NCBI RefSeq assembly: GCF_019331715.1
Contig: NZ_JAHBBG010000007.1
Span: 51,183-115,182 of the forward strand
DNA: 64,000 nt
From: Bifidobacterium simiiventris
GTDB taxonomy: Bacteria; Actinomycetota; Actinomycetes; Actinomycetales; Bifidobacteriaceae
Reading direction: 5' to 3'
Translations under genes and position numbers: made by a program
Shown: in pieces, positions 1-8,775 of the stretch
Layout: each line of letters starts with the position of its first letter
How positions within the stretch are numbered: position 1 is the stretch's first letter
Notes under the pieces: generated by a model
Database searches by the model: none
What the model was told of the DNA's origin: nothing
The model's input: the letters and a program-made list of their open reading frames with translations, nothing else

Positions 1-1
1 T

Positions 2-1279
2 CCGTCCACCGCGTTCCCGCCGGCACAGCGCGCGCTGATGCAAACGTTGCTGCAAGCCAATCCCCGCACGGCGATGGTGCTCGTGAGCAACTACCCGTAC
101 GACATCGACTGGGAGCAGAAGCACGCGCCGGCGATCGTATGGTCGGCGTCGGGCGGCCAGTCGATGGGCGAGGCGATCGCCCGCGTGCTGTTCGGTGCGG
201 CCACGCCGGCGGGCCGTTTGCCGCAGACCTGGTATGGCGAACGCGTCGCATTGCCCGACAAGAATGACTATGACATCATTGCTACGAAACGCACCTATCA
301 GTGGCATGACGGTGACGTGCTGTATCCGTTCGGACACGGCCTGACGTATGCGCCGTTCGAGTACTCGGACCTGCATGTGACCACGATCGTGGATGGCGAC
401 GGCGGTGAGACCGCTGCCTTGCATGCGAGCGTATGCATCACCAACGTTGGCAATACCCCGTCCGACGAAGTCGTGCAGCTTTATGTAAGGCATCCAAGTG
501 AACGCATGGCAAGTGCGATGCCAATGCCGAACCGCAGACTGGTGGCGTTCCGTCGCATGCGCGACGTGCAGCCCGGGGAATGTCGCACGGTCGAGTTCGA
601 CATTCCGCGCGAGGAACTTCGCATCTTCGACGTGCGCAAGGGCGGTTTCCGTGTGCCGGACGGCACATACGCGATCGAGGCCGGCGCGTCGAGCGCCGAT
701 ATCCGAACGACGGTGTCGGTGCAGGTCAAAGGCGAGCGGCCGGTGGCCCGTCCCCGCGGCCGGTGGATTCCCGTCGACCACTGGGACGAATCCGCCAACG
801 CCGATCTGATCGCCGCCGAACCGCTGCCCGGCCAACGTCGGAGCGAAGCCTGCGCGCTGGTGCCGCATGAAGCGCCGCAGGCCCGGCGCGCTCGGGGCGA
901 GATTACACCCGACGAATTGGTGGAGATCCTCGCGAAGGCTTCAGCCAGGACTGACGCCGCGGACTGCGCGGCACCTGCACACGCGGACGATGCCGTTTCC
1001 GCAACGGGCGTCGTCGGGCCCATCGGCCTGGCCGGGAAGAAGACCGACGCGTTGCCGTCGCAATCCGTCGCGTCGGCTCGATTCGCCGGATTCGAGCCGT
1101 TTGCGCCTGGTGCGAAGCTGCGTCTGTCCGGAATCGGCATCAACGGGATACGGGTGCAAACGGCCGAGTCGATCATCGATCCTGCCGAAGACGATTCTTT
1201 CCCATTGCCGGCAGGAGCCGACGAACTGACCCTGATCGTGCCCGTAGGATCCGCCGTCTCCGGTCTGTTGGTCGAATAA
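2..1279 (+). CDS. GH3 family glycosidase, C-terminal part (5' end outside window)
   Basis: The frame is open to the left edge, so only the last 425 residues are visible. The first ~95 residues look like the GH3 C-terminal (alpha/beta sandwich) domain, with the typical 'SGGQSMGEAIARVLFG..PAGRLPQTWY' pattern, followed by 'YPFGHGLTYAPFEYS', which leads into a fibronectin-III-like domain (about residues 125-240). A further ~180 residues with an Ala/Asp-rich stretch form a C-terminal extension that I cannot assign. The nucleophile Asp lies in the missing N-terminal part, so substrate (beta-glucoside or beta-xyloside) cannot be read. No secretion signal can be judged. It may belong to the hemicellulose locus that follows, but a palindromic repeat separates it from the next gene, which is convergent. 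Confidence 0.85.
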   Translation, partial: PSTAFPPAQRALMQTLLQANPRTAMVLVSNYPYDIDWEQKHAPAIVWSASGGQSMGEAIARVLFGAATPAGRLPQTWYGERVALPDKNDYDIIATKRTYQWHDGDVLYPFGHGLTYAPFEYSDLHVTTIVDGDGGETAALHASVCITNVGNTPSDEVVQLYVRHPSERMASAMPMPNRRLVAFRRMRDVQPGECRTVEFDIPREELRIFDVRKGGFRVPDGTYAIEAGASSADIRTTVSVQVKGERPVARPRGRWIPVDHWDESANADLIAAEPLPGQRRSEACALVPHEAPQARRARGEITPDELVEILAKASARTDAADCAAPAHADDAVSATGVVGPIGLAGKKTDALPSQSVASARFAGFEPFAPGAKLRLSGIGINGIRVQTAESIIDPAEDDSFPLPAGADELTLIVPVGSAVSGLLVE

Positions 1280-1287
1280 ACGACGAA

Positions 1288-1422
1288 AAGTGGGTAAATC
1301 TGGACACGAAAAACCATAAGTGGGTATTTCGGTACCATAACGGGGCCCAGAACAGGGCCACGTAGTACCGAAATACCCACTTATGAGTTTTCGAGGTTCC
1401 CAACGTCCGGATTTACCCACTT
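1288..1422. repeat. nested inverted repeat between convergent genes
   Basis: Two palindromes are nested. The inner arms (1315-1335 and 1365-1385) are perfect 21-bp complements beginning CATAAGTGGGTATTTCGG. The outer arms (1288-1304 and 1406-1422) are 17 bp with one mismatch and begin AAGTGGGTAAATCTGG. All four arms share the GTGGGTA core. The structure lies just after the GH3 stop and before the convergent YesL stop. It could serve as a bidirectional terminator, although neither side has a long T-run, or it could be a short mobile palindrome. Confidence 0.7.
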
Positions 1423-1519
1423 ATGGCCGTCCTTAGCCGACGAGTGGCAGAAAAATCTCTCGCTGGACGTACGCCCAGCGAGCCACGCACAGGTCGGCTC
1501 GGCCGGATCCCCGTCTGCC

Positions 1520-2185
1520 CTACTGAATCGAGGCGGACGGCATCGAGTAGTCGGGGGCCTCGCGCGGCTTGGTCGGATCCCCGCTGACGTTGTCGAACGC
1601 GCGCAGGAAGATCAGCGACTTCGCGTAGGCCAGCCACGAGAAGCCGAGCACGATAAACGCGATGCGGAACCATCCGGTGAACACGAACAGCGCGGCACCC
1701 GCCACGTCGATGGCGAGCAGCCCCAGCGTGTACTTGAAAGCCGCCCACGGCATCATGAACGCGTTCTTCAGGGTCGCCGTGAACGAGTTCGCATACCGCG
1801 CCTGCAGCGGCGAATAGTATTCGAACGTCAGCAGAGTCACCACCGCGACGATGATGAGCACCGGCATGGTCAGATATGCGAGGTCGGTGTCGAGCGCGTT
1901 CCAGAAAACGAACGCGAACGTGGCGAACGCGAGCAGGATCAGGAAGATCACCGATGAGCCGAGTGCGGGCAGGAACTCGCGCTTGAGTCGTTTGAGATAT
2001 TCACGGCCTAAATTGATGTCCTCGTTCTCGCCGTACGCGAACACCGTACTATATAGTGCGGCTCGCGCGGGGCCGATCGTCACGATCGGAATGATGGTGA
2101 CGATGAAGAGCAGGTTGAGGATGACATATCGCAGACACAGCGCGATGAACTGCCAGAATTTATTGTCCGGATTGAAGAAACTCAT
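1520..2185 (-). CDS. YesL/DUF624-like membrane protein
   Basis: A 221-residue polytopic membrane protein with about five hydrophobic segments. It begins 'MSFFNPDNKFWQFIALCLRYVILNLLF', the usual YesL/DUF624 opening, and contains the family-like 'TIGPARAALYSTVFAY'. The start at 2185 is chosen because GGAG lies a few bases upstream; a 16-residue longer reading lacks this. YesL-type genes habitually sit beside LplB/LplC/YtcP-type sugar ABC transporters, and here it is divergent from one. Its function is not established; a helper role for the transporter is inferred. Its promoter region also contains the shared palindrome at 2277-2298, so it may be co-regulated. Confidence 0.8.
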   Translation of the reverse strand: MSFFNPDNKFWQFIALCLRYVILNLLFIVTIIPIVTIGPARAALYSTVFAYGENEDINLGREYLKRLKREFLPALGSSVIFLILLAFATFAFVFWNALDTDLAYLTMPVLIIVAVVTLLTFEYYSPLQARYANSFTATLKNAFMMPWAAFKYTLGLLAIDVAGAALFVFTGWFRIAFIVLGFSWLAYAKSLIFLRAFDNVSGDPTKPREAPDYSMPSASIQ

Positions 2186-2247
2186 AGGACTCCAACTTTC
2201 GCGTTTCCTTGGAATTCCAAGTATACACGGCATGTTTCTTCAACGAT

Positions 2248-2298
2248 TTGACAAAGAATCGAAGACGCATATAATCTTATTTATAAGTTAATAAATAA
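2248..2298 (+). promoter_or_regulatory. sigma70-type promoter and palindromic operator of the transporter operon
   Basis: A consensus promoter is visible: TTGACA at 2248-2253, a 16-bp spacer, and TATAAT at 2270-2275. Immediately downstream (2277-2298) is TTATTTATA-AGTT-AATAAATAA, a 9-4-9 palindrome with one mismatch. The same motif recurs at 11140, 20486 and 26288. The position, at the transcription start, is that of a repressor site. It is about 80 bp upstream of the first permease and about 90 bp from the divergent YesL gene. Confidence 0.75.
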
Positions 2299-2379
2299 GA
2301 GCTCTGCGGATGGGGGCGACGATTGAAGTCGCGAGTTCGCAGCAGGAACCGATGCATCAGCGAAACCAAAGGAGGAATG

Positions 2380-3393
2380 ATGCAATCGCAAGAGGAGAGC
2401 GGAAGCATGGCAGTGGGCAATGGCTCGACTGCCGCCTCCGGTGTCGCCAAGCGCGGCGCGGGGCGCAAGGCCAACAAGTCCAAGATCGAAACGAACAAGC
2501 AGCACGGCATCAAGCTGTGGCTGATGATCGTCCCGTTCCTGATCATGGCCGTCCTGTTCTGCTACCTGCCGCTGTTTGGCTGGGTGTACGCGTTCTTCGA
2601 CTACCAGCCGCCGATCCCGCTCGAGGAGAGCGAGTTCGTCGGACTGCAGTGGTTCAAGATGCTCGTGCAGAACCCGGCTCAGCTGCGCACCATCGGCCAG
2701 GTGCTCATCAACACCTTCGCGATGTCCGGCCTGAACATCCTCACCTCGTTCTTCCCGCTGGTCTTCGCCATCGCCCTGAACGAGATCCGTGCGAAGTGGT
2801 TCAAGAATCTCATCCAGACGCTCACCACCCTGCCGAACTTCATCTCCTGGGTTCTGGTCTACGCCGTGGCCTTCGCGATGTTCTCCACCACCGGTATGTT
2901 CAACACCCTGCTTGACAACCTTGGACTGATCTCCGAGCCGATCAAGTTCCTCGATTCCGATTCCCACACCTGGCTTAAGATGCTGCTGTGGGGCATCTGG
3001 AAGGGCCTCGGCTGGGGCTCCATCATGTACCTCGCCGGCATCGCGGGCATCGACCCCGAGCTGTACGAAGCCGCCCAGGTGGATGGCGCCAACCGTCTCC
3101 AGCAGATCTGGCACGTCACCATCCCGCAGCTGCTGCCGACCTACTTCGTCCTGCTCATGCTCTCGATCTCCAACTTCCTGAACAACGGCATGGATCAGTA
3201 CTACGTCTTCCAGAACGCGTTCAACATGCAGCACATTCAGGTCCTCGACCTCTACGTCTACAACGTGGGTATGGGCAACAGCTCGCTGTCGCTGGCAACC
3301 GCCATCTCCATGCTCAAGTCGTTGGTCAGCGTCGGCCTGCTGATCCTGGTCAACTGGCTGTCCAAGCGCACCCGTGGCGTGTCGATCGTCTGA
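2380..3393 (+). CDS. sugar ABC transporter permease (LplB-type)
   Basis: Membrane permease of a binding-protein-dependent oligosaccharide importer. About six transmembrane segments follow a basic, Lys-rich N-terminus. The EAA loop contacting the ATPase is visible as 'LYEAAQVDGANRLQQIWHVTIPQL'. The opening 'MIVPFLIMAVLFCYLPLFGWVYAFFDYQP' is typical of LplB relatives that import complex oligosaccharides. The start at 2380 is set by AAAGGAGG at 2368-2375; an ATG at 2377 is too close, and 2407 is an alternative. No ATPase gene is in this cluster, so a shared MsmK-like ATPase encoded elsewhere is expected. It forms an operon with the second permease and binding protein. Confidence 0.92.
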   Translation: MQSQEESGSMAVGNGSTAASGVAKRGAGRKANKSKIETNKQHGIKLWLMIVPFLIMAVLFCYLPLFGWVYAFFDYQPPIPLEESEFVGLQWFKMLVQNPAQLRTIGQVLINTFAMSGLNILTSFFPLVFAIALNEIRAKWFKNLIQTLTTLPNFISWVLVYAVAFAMFSTTGMFNTLLDNLGLISEPIKFLDSDSHTWLKMLLWGIWKGLGWGSIMYLAGIAGIDPELYEAAQVDGANRLQQIWHVTIPQLLPTYFVLLMLSISNFLNNGMDQYYVFQNAFNMQHIQVLDLYVYNVGMGNSSLSLATAISMLKSLVSVGLLILVNWLSKRTRGVSIV

Positions 3394-3421
3394 TTCGTGT
3401 CGAGGAATGTAAGGAAGCATC

Positions 3422-4354
3422 ATGGCTAAGAAAATCAAGCAGGGCGTGGCCCCCGCCCAGCGTCGTACCCGCGGCGAGGAAATCTACAACGTCTTCAACA
3501 TCATCTTCTTCATCGTATTCGCATTCATCTGCGTCTACCCGTTCTACTACCTGATCATCAACTCGATCTCGAACAACTCGGCCTCCGCGGCCGGCGAGGT
3601 CAACTGGATCCCGCAGGGCATCCACTGGGAGAACTACAAGGCGGTCTTCGCGCTCTCCGGCCTGAGCACCGCGGCGTTCATCTCCGTGGCCCGTACCGTG
3701 ATCGGCACCGTGCTCACCGTCATCGCCTCCGCGTTCCTGGGCTTCATGTTCACGCAGGAGAAGATGTGGGCGCGTAAGTTCTGGTACCGCTTCATCGTCA
3801 TCACGATGTACTTCAACGCCGGCCTGATCCCGATGTTCATCACGATGAAGAACCTGCACCTGACCAACAACTTCTGGGTCTACGTGCTGCCCGCCATCGT
3901 CCAGCCGTTCAACATCATCCTCGTCAAGACCTTCGTCGAGTCGATCCCGCACTCGCTGCAGGAGGCCGCCGAGATGGACGGCGCCGGCACGCTGACGGTC
4001 TTCTGGAAGATCGTGCTGCCGATGATGTCCCCGATCCTCGCGACCGTCGGCATCTTCTCCGCGGTCGGCCAGTGGAACTCCTTCCAGGACACGCTGATCT
4101 ACATGACCGACTCGAAGCTGTGGTCGCTGCAGTACCTGCTGTACACCTACATCAACCAGGCCAACGCGCTGGCCGCCTCCGTGAAGGCAAGCGCGGGCAC
4201 CGCGATGAACGTGGCGGCACTCGCCACCCAGCAGACCCCGACCTCGATCCGCATGACCGTCTCCGTGATCGTCGTGCTCCCGATCCTGTTCGTCTACCCG
4301 TTCTTCCAGCGCTTCTTCGTCAAGGGCATGATGCTGGGCGCGGTTAAAGGCTAA
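3422..4354 (+). CDS. sugar ABC transporter permease (LplC/YtcP-type)
   Basis: Second permease subunit (310 aa), pairing with the preceding gene. It has six predicted membrane spans; the EAA loop reads 'LQEAAEMDGAGTLTVFWKIVLPMM', and the protein ends in the family-typical 'PFFQRFFVKGMMLGAVKG'. It starts 28 bp after the first permease stop, with GGAAG before the ATG. The gene uses strongly biased GC-rich codons, as do its neighbours, which suggests high expression on induction. Subunit pairing and substrate class are inferred from family and context. Confidence 0.93.
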   Translation: MAKKIKQGVAPAQRRTRGEEIYNVFNIIFFIVFAFICVYPFYYLIINSISNNSASAAGEVNWIPQGIHWENYKAVFALSGLSTAAFISVARTVIGTVLTVIASAFLGFMFTQEKMWARKFWYRFIVITMYFNAGLIPMFITMKNLHLTNNFWVYVLPAIVQPFNIILVKTFVESIPHSLQEAAEMDGAGTLTVFWKIVLPMMSPILATVGIFSAVGQWNSFQDTLIYMTDSKLWSLQYLLYTYINQANALAASVKASAGTAMNVAALATQQTPTSIRMTVSVIVVLPILFVYPFFQRFFVKGMMLGAVKG

Positions 4355-4467
4355 AATCCCCACAACTGAACCCCGGCCGGCTTCCAATGCCGGAAGCCGG
4401 CCGCCAACCACACAAAGTTTTTCCCCATCCCAGGAAATCAAGGAAAAGGAACAAGGAGGTTTCCGTC

Positions 4468-6249
4468 ATGGAAATCAAGAAGAAGATCCAAGCGGTGCTG
4501 GCCACTGGCCTTGCCGCTGCGATGATGGTGTCGCTCGCGGCATGCGGCGGCGACAAGACCGCATCCGAGGAGGACGACGGCTCGCTGATGACCGTCGACG
4601 TCTTCGACGGCCTCGCCAACTACCAGGGCGAGCAGAAGGGCTGGTTCGCCAAGATCATCAAGGACAAGTTCAACATCAAGCTGAACATCATCGCGCCGAA
4701 CGTGGCCGGTGGCGGTTCCACCCTGTTCGACACCCGTTCCGCCTCGGGCAACCTTGGCGACATCATCATCTACGGCTACGACGGTGGCTACGGCTCCAAG
4801 ATGGTCAAGGCCAAGCTGCTCGCCGACATGACCCCGTACCTCGATGGCATGGACTACATCAAGGGCCACCAGGCCGCCATCGACGCCATGAACAAGGTCA
4901 TCGGCCAGGATTCCGGCGTGTGGGGCCTTCCGGGCTCCGTCTCCGACAAGGCTCCGACCGAGGCCTCCGAAGGCCTCGAGCCGACCTTCGGCCCGTACAT
5001 CCGCTGGGATTACTACAAGGCGATCGGCTACCCGGAGATCGACACCCTCGAGGACCTGATCCCGGTGCTCAAGAAGATGCAGGACAAGGCCCGTGAGACC
5101 GAAGGCCGCAACGACATCTACGCCATGTCCCTGTTCAAGGACTGGGATGGCAACATGATGAACAACGCCAAGCAGCCGACCTGCTTCTACGGCTACGACG
5201 AGATGGGCTTCGTCCTGGCGAAGGCCGATGGTTCCGACTATCAGTCCATCACCGACAAGGACGGCATCTACGACCGCACCATCAAGTTCTTCAACGCTGC
5301 CTACCGCGCCGGCATCGTCGATCCTGAGTCCACCACCCAGAACTACGACACCATGAACTCCAAGTACAAGGAAGGCAAGGTGCTCTTCTCCTTCTGGCCG
5401 TGGCTCGGTCAGGCCGCCTACAACACCAACGAGAACAAGGCCGCGGGCAAGGGCTTCATGATCGCCCCGCTCAAGGACCAGAAGATCTTCTCCTACGGCG
5501 CCACCCCGACCGGCGGCAAGACCTTCATCGGCATCGGCTCCCAGGCCAAGAACAAGCAGCGTCTGGTCAAGTTCATCAACTGGCTGTACTCTCCGGAAGG
5601 CGTGTACGACTCCGGCGCCCAGACCGGTGGCGCTGCCGGCCCGAAGGGTCTGAACTGGAACATCGAGGACGGCAAGCCTGTCCTGACCGACTTCGGCTCC
5701 AGCGTGCTGTCCGGTGCTAGCGAGAACGTTCCTGAGGAATACGGCGGCGGCTCCTACTCCGACGGCATCTCCGCCCTCAACTTCCCGACCGTGAACGTGA
5801 ACGACAACGATCCGGACACCGGCTACCCGTACAACGCCTCGATGTGGCCGAGCGAGCTCGAGAAGGCCAACAACAACGCGCTGAACAAGGATTGGTCCGA
5901 GCACATGGGCGGTTACAGCACCACCATGGAGTACCTCGAGGCCAACAAGATGATCGACGTCGCCCCGGGCTCCGCCTACATGACCCCGGACGAGAACTCC
6001 CAGATCACCACCCTGCGCGGCTCCGTCAAGACCGAGATCGTGAACGCCTCCTGGAAGGCCTCCTTCGCCTCCTCCGAGGCCGAGGCCGAGAAGATCATGG
6101 ATCAGATGCGTGAGACCGTCAAGGGCCTCGGCATCGACCAGGTCCTCGAGGTGGACATGAAGAACGCCAAGGACCAGGACGCCGCCCGCAAGGCCGCCGT
6201 CAAGGCTTACAAGGCCGAGAACAAGGACTCCTCCTCCGACTCCAAGTGA
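4468..6249 (+). CDS. ABC transporter solute-binding lipoprotein 1
   Basis: A large (593 aa) extracytoplasmic sugar-binding protein of the LplA-like type. An N-terminal lipoprotein signal (MEIKKKIQ, hydrophobic stretch, lipobox LAAC) places it on the outer face of the membrane. The start at 4468 follows a strong AAGGAGG; an upstream in-frame ATG at 4387 has none. The mature protein is very rich in optimal codons, typical of an abundant binding protein. It is closely similar through most of its length to the orphan binding protein at 18573-20327; for example, both have ANYQGEQKGWFAK and DPESTTQNYDTM. The ligand is unproven; xyloglucan oligosaccharides are inferred from the linked hydrolases. 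Confidence 0.93.
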   Translation: MEIKKKIQAVLATGLAAAMMVSLAACGGDKTASEEDDGSLMTVDVFDGLANYQGEQKGWFAKIIKDKFNIKLNIIAPNVAGGGSTLFDTRSASGNLGDIIIYGYDGGYGSKMVKAKLLADMTPYLDGMDYIKGHQAAIDAMNKVIGQDSGVWGLPGSVSDKAPTEASEGLEPTFGPYIRWDYYKAIGYPEIDTLEDLIPVLKKMQDKARETEGRNDIYAMSLFKDWDGNMMNNAKQPTCFYGYDEMGFVLAKADGSDYQSITDKDGIYDRTIKFFNAAYRAGIVDPESTTQNYDTMNSKYKEGKVLFSFWPWLGQAAYNTNENKAAGKGFMIAPLKDQKIFSYGATPTGGKTFIGIGSQAKNKQRLVKFINWLYSPEGVYDSGAQTGGAAGPKGLNWNIEDGKPVLTDFGSSVLSGASENVPEEYGGGSYSDGISALNFPTVNVNDNDPDTGYPYNASMWPSELEKANNNALNKDWSEHMGGYSTTMEYLEANKMIDVAPGSAYMTPDENSQITTLRGSVKTEIVNASWKASFASSEAEAEKIMDQMRETVKGLGIDQVLEVDMKNAKDQDAARKAAVKAYKAENKDSSSDSK

Positions 6250-6294
6250 TTCGGCGGTCGGGAATCCAAGTGATTCGCCATCGATAACTCAATA

Positions 6295-6370
6295 GGTTGC
6301 GGACGGTGCCCATCGCCGTCCGCAACCATCAGGGCACCGGATCCGGCAACCGAATCCCGGTGCCCTTTTT
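6295..6370 (+). terminator. tandem hairpins ending in a rho-independent terminator
   Basis: The first hairpin has 12-bp arms (GGTTGCGGACGG at 6295-6306, complement at 6316-6327). The second has 9-bp arms (GGGCACCGG at 6332-6340, complement at 6357-6365) followed by TTTTT. It should end most transcripts from the transporter operon, leaving the downstream enzyme genes at lower level or on their own promoter. Confidence 0.8.
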
Positions 6371-6466
6371 GTATCCGGCTGCATCGAACCGCCGTCCGGC
6401 CGCGCGTCTGCAAGTCTTCCGCGACCATGCGCAACGGCCAATCTCACGCAAAGGTCACATCACATC

Positions 6467-7144
6467 ATGCTGATTTTCCCCAAGCACGCCCGCATTGTCT
6501 TCGCAGGCGACTCCATCACCGACGCGGACCGCGACCGCACCGCCATCCCCGGCGGCTGGGGCTACGGCCACGGCTACGTCAACACCCTGCACAACCTGCT
6601 CACCGCGGTCTACCCCGACCGCGCGCTGTGCACGATCAACCAAGGCGTCAACGGCAACGACATCGTCGACCTCGCCGCCCGCTGGGACAATGACGTGATC
6701 GGCATGAACCCCGACTACGTCTCCGTGATGATCGGCGTGAACGACGCGTGGCGCTATTACGACGGCCCGCTGTGGCAGGCGCGGCTCAACACGGTCGAGG
6801 AGTACGAGCGCATCTACGACGAGCTGCTCGAGCGTACCCGCCGCGAGGCGCCGAACCTCAAGGGCATCATCGTGATGCGGCCGTTCATGTTCGAGCCGAA
6901 CCCGCACGACCAGATGCGCGCCAAGATCGAGGAGTTCGCGGCCGCGTCGAAGCGCGTCGCGGAACGCCACGACGCGATCTTCGTGGACACGCAGGCCGCC
7001 GTCGACCACTGGCTCACCCAGCTGCACGGCTGCCTCGCCAGCCAGGACCGCGTGCATCCGTACGAACGCGGCGCGATGATCATCGCCCGCGCATGGTGCC
7101 AGGCCGTCGGCTTCGACTGGAACCGCACCACGTTCGACGACTGA
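6467..7144 (+). CDS. SGNH/GDSL-family esterase
   Basis: A 225-residue cytosolic SGNH hydrolase. Block I is 'FAGDSITDAD' (Ser in GDS), block III 'IGVNDAW' (Asn), and block V 'DRVHPYERGA' (Asp/His), so the catalytic set is complete. No signal peptide is present. Members this size deacetylate sugars, including rhamnogalacturonan and xylo-oligosaccharides. It sits between the transporter genes and the fucosidase, so removal of O-acetyl groups from imported oligosaccharides (for example acetylated galactosyl residues of xyloglucan) is the inferred role. The start has only a weak ribosome site. Confidence 0.85.
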   Translation: MLIFPKHARIVFAGDSITDADRDRTAIPGGWGYGHGYVNTLHNLLTAVYPDRALCTINQGVNGNDIVDLAARWDNDVIGMNPDYVSVMIGVNDAWRYYDGPLWQARLNTVEEYERIYDELLERTRREAPNLKGIIVMRPFMFEPNPHDQMRAKIEEFAAASKRVAERHDAIFVDTQAAVDHWLTQLHGCLASQDRVHPYERGAMIIARAWCQAVGFDWNRTTFDD

Positions 7145-7209
7145 CCCGTCCGATCACACGCAAACCACACGGCAATCCACATACCATCCATCCAACAGGA
7201 GCATTACGC

Positions 7210-8679
7210 ATGATCGATCTGAACACCATCGACGCCGTCGTCGCTCAGGGCCCGTACACCGACACCTGGGAGTCGCTGTCGCAGGTACAGGTGCCGGGCT
7301 GGTTCCCCGACGCGAAATTCGGCATCTTCACCCATTGGGGCCTGTACACCGTGCCCGAATACCGCAACGAGTGGTATTCGCGCAACATGTACATCCAGGG
7401 CTACCCCGAGTACGAGCATCACCGCGAGACCTACGGCCCGCAGAACGAGTTCGGCTACAAGGACTTCATCCCGATGTTCACCGCCGAGAAGTTCGACGCG
7501 AACGAATGGCTCGACCTGTTCCAGGCGGCCGGCGCGAAGTACTACTTCCCGGTATCCGAACACCACGACGGCTTCCAGATGTACAAGAGCGAGATCTCGC
7601 GCTGGAACGCGGTCGACATGGGCCCGCATCGCGACATCATCAGCGAGCTGCGCGAGGCCACGCTGGGCCACGGCATGCACTTCGCCACGTCCAACCACCG
7701 CGCCGAGCACTGGTGGTTCATGGGCCACGGCAAGGAGTTCGACTCCGACGTCAAGGAGCCGCTCAAGCGCGGCGACTTCTACTGGCCGGCCACGCCCGAA
7801 CCCGACAACCAGGACCTGTTCTCCGTGCCGAAGCCGACCGAGGAGTACCTCGACGACTGGCTGCTGCGTGTGTGCGAGCTGATCGACAACTACCGTCCGG
7901 AGATGCTGTACTTCGACTGGTGGATCCAGCACAACGCGTTCAAGCCGTACGTCAAGAAGCTGGCTGCGTTCTACTACAACCGCGGCGTCGAGTGGGGCGT
8001 GCCGGTCATCATCTGCTACAAGGACGACGGCATGGCGTGGGGCGCCGGCCTGTTCGACGTGGAACGCGGCGGACTGTCGACCGCGACGCCGTACGTGTGG
8101 CAGACCGATACGGCCATCGCGCGCAACTCGTGGTGCTACACGAACTCGCTCGACTACAAGAGCCTCGCCGAACTGATCGTCACGCTTGTGGACGCGGTGA
8201 GCAAGAACGGCAACCTGCTGCTCAACGTCGGCCCGCGCGCCGACGGTTCGATCGCGCCGCACGACCGCGAGCTGCTCGAGAACATCGGCAGGTGGATGCA
8301 GGCCAACGGCGAGGGCATCTACGGCACGCGCCCGTGGCGGTTCGCCGAAGAGGGCACGACGCACGCCGCGGAAGGCTCGTTCGCCGACCAGAACAAGCTC
8401 GAATACACGGCGTCCGACTGGCGGTTCACGGCCAAGGACGGCGACGTGTACGCGTTCTGCCTCAACCCGGCCGGCCAGTCCACGCTCACCAGCACCACGT
8501 TCGCCGCGTACCACGACGGCATCCGCGCGCCGTTCCACGGCATCATCGACCACGTCGAGCAGCTCGGCGCGGGCGACGTGCCGTTCGAACGCACGAACGA
8601 CGGCCTGGTCATCACCCCGGCCGCACGACCCGGCATCGAGGAGAACGTGCCGGTCGGCTTCAGGATCGTCATCAAGTAG
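7210..8679 (+). CDS. GH29 alpha-L-fucosidase
   Basis: A 489-residue retaining alpha-L-fucosidase of family GH29. N-terminal 'WFPDAKFGIFTHWGLYTVPEY' and 'YYFPVSEHHDGF' are GH29 signatures, and the nucleophile is Asp236 in 'MLYFDWW'. A C-terminal beta-sandwich follows from about residue 375. No signal peptide is present, so it acts in the cytosol on imported substrate. The start at 7210 follows CAGGAG; the frame is open further upstream, but that part overlaps the esterase gene and is not protein-like. Linkage preference (alpha-1,2 as in xyloglucan or milk sugars, or alpha-1,3/4) cannot be read from sequence. Confidence 0.92.
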   Translation: MIDLNTIDAVVAQGPYTDTWESLSQVQVPGWFPDAKFGIFTHWGLYTVPEYRNEWYSRNMYIQGYPEYEHHRETYGPQNEFGYKDFIPMFTAEKFDANEWLDLFQAAGAKYYFPVSEHHDGFQMYKSEISRWNAVDMGPHRDIISELREATLGHGMHFATSNHRAEHWWFMGHGKEFDSDVKEPLKRGDFYWPATPEPDNQDLFSVPKPTEEYLDDWLLRVCELIDNYRPEMLYFDWWIQHNAFKPYVKKLAAFYYNRGVEWGVPVIICYKDDGMAWGAGLFDVERGGLSTATPYVWQTDTAIARNSWCYTNSLDYKSLAELIVTLVDAVSKNGNLLLNVGPRADGSIAPHDRELLENIGRWMQANGEGIYGTRPWRFAEEGTTHAAEGSFADQNKLEYTASDWRFTAKDGDVYAFCLNPAGQSTLTSTTFAAYHDGIRAPFHGIIDHVEQLGAGDVPFERTNDGLVITPAARPGIEENVPVGFRIVIK

Positions 8680-8775
8680 TCCGTATTGCCGGATCGTGCC
8701 GGTGTCTTGCCGGCACGCCGCAACGCTCGGCAACGTCCAGCTTCGTACGGAAGCACCACAGAAGAAGGAACCATT

